Positions 14,874 to 16,313 of a stretch of 16,313 nucleotides of DNA are shown here, piece after piece. The stretch covers positions 1 through 16,313 of the forward strand of contig SKMM01000063.1 in the NCBI GenBank assembly GCA_007121055.1, given 5' to 3'. The stretch is from Paracoccaceae bacterium. Lineage in GTDB: Bacteria; Pseudomonadota; Alphaproteobacteria; Rhodobacterales; Rhodobacteraceae. The notes below the pieces were generated by a model, which saw only the letters and a list, made by a program, of their open reading frames with translations, did not search any database and had not been told where the DNA came from. A program made the translations under genes and the position numbers. Position 1 is the first letter of the stretch, and every line of letters begins with the position of its first letter.

Positions 14874-15314
14874 ATGACAGCCCACCCCCAGCCGGCCGCG
14901 ACCGACCCTGTCACCGAGGCCAAGGCCATCGTCGAACGCTATCTGGAGCTGTCGATGATCCCCGACCCGGAGGGTGCCTCTGCCTTCCTCGCGCCTGGTT
15001 TCGAGCTGGTGTTCACCGGGGGGCGGCGGTTCACCAGCCCGGCCGAGAGCGCGGCCTTCAACGTCAAACGCTATGCCTGGGTGAAGAAGCGGTTCCTGCG
15101 CACCGATGCGGCGCTGGACCCGGCCACGGGCGACATCCATGTCTACAACACCGGGTACCTCTACGGCGCATGGCCCGACGGGACCGAATTCGACGGCAAC
15201 CGCTACATGGACTGTTTCGTGGTCCGCGACGGGCGGATCGTCCGCACCGACGTGTGGAACGACAGCGCCGAGATCCGGCTGCACGCCGCGGGCCTGGCAG
15301 AGGCGCCGCTGTGA
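14874..15314 (+). CDS. NTF2-like/SnoaL-type protein
   Basis: The 146-residue protein has the look of the NTF2-like superfamily (SnoaL-type cone fold). There is an N-terminal helix (AKAIVERYLELSMIPD), then FLAPGFELVFTGGRRF, a helix (ESAAFNVKRYAWVKKRF) and strands including IHVYNTGYLYG, NRYMDCFVVRDGRIVRTDVWND and a short tail. The IxxxxVWND ending is usual in these small proteins, which may be enzymes or ligand binders; I cannot assign a reaction. The start is ATG 14874 with AGGAG six bases upstream; ATG 14853 is less well placed. The stop overlaps the downstream deacetylase-family start as GTGA, so the two products probably work in one pathway. Confidence 0.75.
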   Translation: MTAHPQPAATDPVTEAKAIVERYLELSMIPDPEGASAFLAPGFELVFTGGRRFTSPAESAAFNVKRYAWVKKRFLRTDAALDPATGDIHVYNTGYLYGAWPDGTEFDGNRYMDCFVVRDGRIVRTDVWNDSAEIRLHAAGLAEAPL

Positions 15315-16198
15315 GGCTGCGCAGCCACGGCCGGTACGACTACAGCCCCATCACCGAGCGCGTCGACTACAGCTGGCCCGGGGGCGCACGGCTGGCGGTC
15401 TATGTCGGTCTGAACCTCGAGCATTTCGCCTTCGGCGAGGGGCTGGGGGCGGAACTCGCCCGCGGCGGGCCCCAGCCGGACATCCTCAACTACGCCTGGC
15501 GCGACTATGGCAACCGGGTCGGCGCCTTCCGCCTGCTTGAACTGCTGGACGACCTTAGCTTCCCCGCCAGCGTTCTGGTCAACAGCGCCATGTACGCCTA
15601 TGCGCCGCAGCTCATGGCCGCCGTGCGCGCCCGCGGCGATGAGATCGTGGGCCATGGCCGCACCAATTCCGAACGCCAGAGCGTGCTGGACGCGGACGCC
15701 GAGCGCACGCTGATCGCCGAGGCCACACAGGCGATCACCGCGGCCGAAGGCAGCCCGCCCGCGGGCTGGCTCTCCCCCTGGATCGCCGAGAGCCCCGTCA
15801 CGCCGGACCTCCTGTGCGAGGCGGGCTACGGCTACACGCTGAACTGGTGCATGGACGACCAGCCGGTGTGGATGCGCACCCGCGCCGGTCGGCTGCTGTC
15901 GATCCCCTATCCGCAGGAGGCCAACGACATCCCCGCCATCGTCGCGCGCAAGGATGGGGCCGCGTATTTCGCCGACATGCTGATCGACAACTTCGACGAG
16001 ATGCTCGAGCAGTCCCGCCGGCAGCCGCTGGTGATGGGCATCGCGCTGCACCCCTACATCGTCGGGCAACCCTACCGCCTGCGCCAGCTCCGCCGGGCGC
16101 TGACGCACATCGCAGCCCCGCGCGACCAGGTCTGGCTCACCCGCGCAGGCGACATCAGTCGCCATTGCCATGAGCATCTGGCCGACCTTCTGCCCTAG
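15311..16198 (+). CDS. Polysaccharide-deacetylase-family protein, PuuE (allantoinase)-like subgroup
   Basis: The 295-residue protein belongs to the NodB/polysaccharide deacetylase superfamily (carbohydrate esterase 4 fold). It opens with RYDYSPITERVDYSWPGGARLAVYV. Where classical members have the TFDDG metal motif, this has LNLEHF (34-39), with Asn35-Glu37 in place of the aspartates. Further on are EIVGHGRTNSE (His115), GWLSPWIAES (152-161) and ALHPYIVGQP with His247. This set is closer to the cofactor-independent allantoinase PuuE group than to true chitin or peptidoglycan deacetylases. The substrate may be a cyclic amide or ureide, but this is not proven. There is no signal peptide, fitting a cytoplasmic enzyme. 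The GTG start at 15311 overlaps the NTF2-like stop by GTGA; longer in-frame starts upstream lie inside that gene. Confidence 0.8.
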   Translation: MRLRSHGRYDYSPITERVDYSWPGGARLAVYVGLNLEHFAFGEGLGAELARGGPQPDILNYAWRDYGNRVGAFRLLELLDDLSFPASVLVNSAMYAYAPQLMAAVRARGDEIVGHGRTNSERQSVLDADAERTLIAEATQAITAAEGSPPAGWLSPWIAESPVTPDLLCEAGYGYTLNWCMDDQPVWMRTRAGRLLSIPYPQEANDIPAIVARKDGAAYFADMLIDNFDEMLEQSRRQPLVMGIALHPYIVGQPYRLRQLRRALTHIAAPRDQVWLTRAGDISRHCHEHLADLLP

Positions 16199-16266
16199 AC
16201 CCCATGATCGCGGCGTGAGCTGACTGGGTCGGCGGCCTCTCCCGCGGCATTCTCCGTTCGAGGGTT

Positions 16267-16285
16267 GCGCCAGACGGGCTGGCGC
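16267..16285 (+). terminator. Stem-loop downstream of the deacetylase-family gene
   Basis: GCGCCAG (16267-16273) and CTGGCGC (16279-16285) form a perfect 7-bp stem with a 5-nt loop, about 70 bp after the last stop codon. No T-run follows within the window. The last bases (GGGGGAGAG near 16301) are purine-rich and could be the ribosome site of a next gene, which is not visible. Confidence 0.4.
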
Positions 16286-16313
16286 CGAGCCTCAAGAATG
16301 GGGGAGAGACCGG

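Noticed and set aside
12518..14929. An 803-codon minus-strand open frame
   Set aside because: It is antisense to the H-NOX and kinase genes, which have complete catalytic and haem motifs. The antisense translation is low-complexity His/Arg/Pro/Gln-rich.

Overview
The window comes from a GC-rich alphaproteobacterium, most likely Rhodobacteraceae (Roseobacter/Rhodobacter group). The evidence is the comEC <- | -> gltX -> gltA arrangement, citrate synthase and GluRS sequences of the Rhodobacteraceae type, a tripartite TRAP transporter, strong G/C third-position bias and GCTAnA-like -10 elements. This placement rests on remembered family sequences, not on a search. No rRNA, tRNA, CRISPR array, transposase or integrase was seen.

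Layout. (1) 1-4565 is housekeeping: the N-terminal part of the DNA-uptake channel ComEC on the minus strand, cut by the window edge, then divergent gltX (glutamyl-tRNA synthetase) and gltA (citrate synthase). (2) 4658-4990 is a small exported RcnB-like protein. (3) 5207-7951 is a tight dctP-dctQ-dctM TRAP transporter operon of unknown substrate. (4) 8047-14659 is the notable part, a nitric oxide island. On the minus strand lies a 1323-residue nitric oxide synthase with, in order, a globin-like domain lacking the proximal histidine, a second globin with F8 His and B10 Tyr, a NOS oxygenase domain, an FMN flavodoxin domain and an FAD/NADPH reductase. About 450 bp away and divergent are an H-NOX haem NO sensor and, overlapping it by 8 bp, a hybrid histidine kinase whose N-terminus looks like an HNOBA domain, the usual partner of H-NOX. 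(5) 14874-16198 is a two-gene unit of an NTF2/SnoaL-like protein and a PuuE-like polysaccharide-deacetylase-family protein, joined by a GTGA overlap.

How the genes may work together (inference). The synthase would make NO from arginine, its own intact globin could oxidise part of that NO to nitrate, and the H-NOX/HNOBA-kinase pair could sense what escapes and pass the signal through a phosphorelay. The H-NOX and kinase genes together resemble a soluble guanylate cyclase sensory half (H-NOX plus HNOBA/PAS plus coiled coil) split over two genes, with the cyclase replaced by a kinase. Animal-type full-length NOS is rare in bacteria, and a globin-NOS beside an NO sensor is the candidate under-described system here. 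The TRAP operon and the NTF2/deacetylase pair have no visible functional link to NO.
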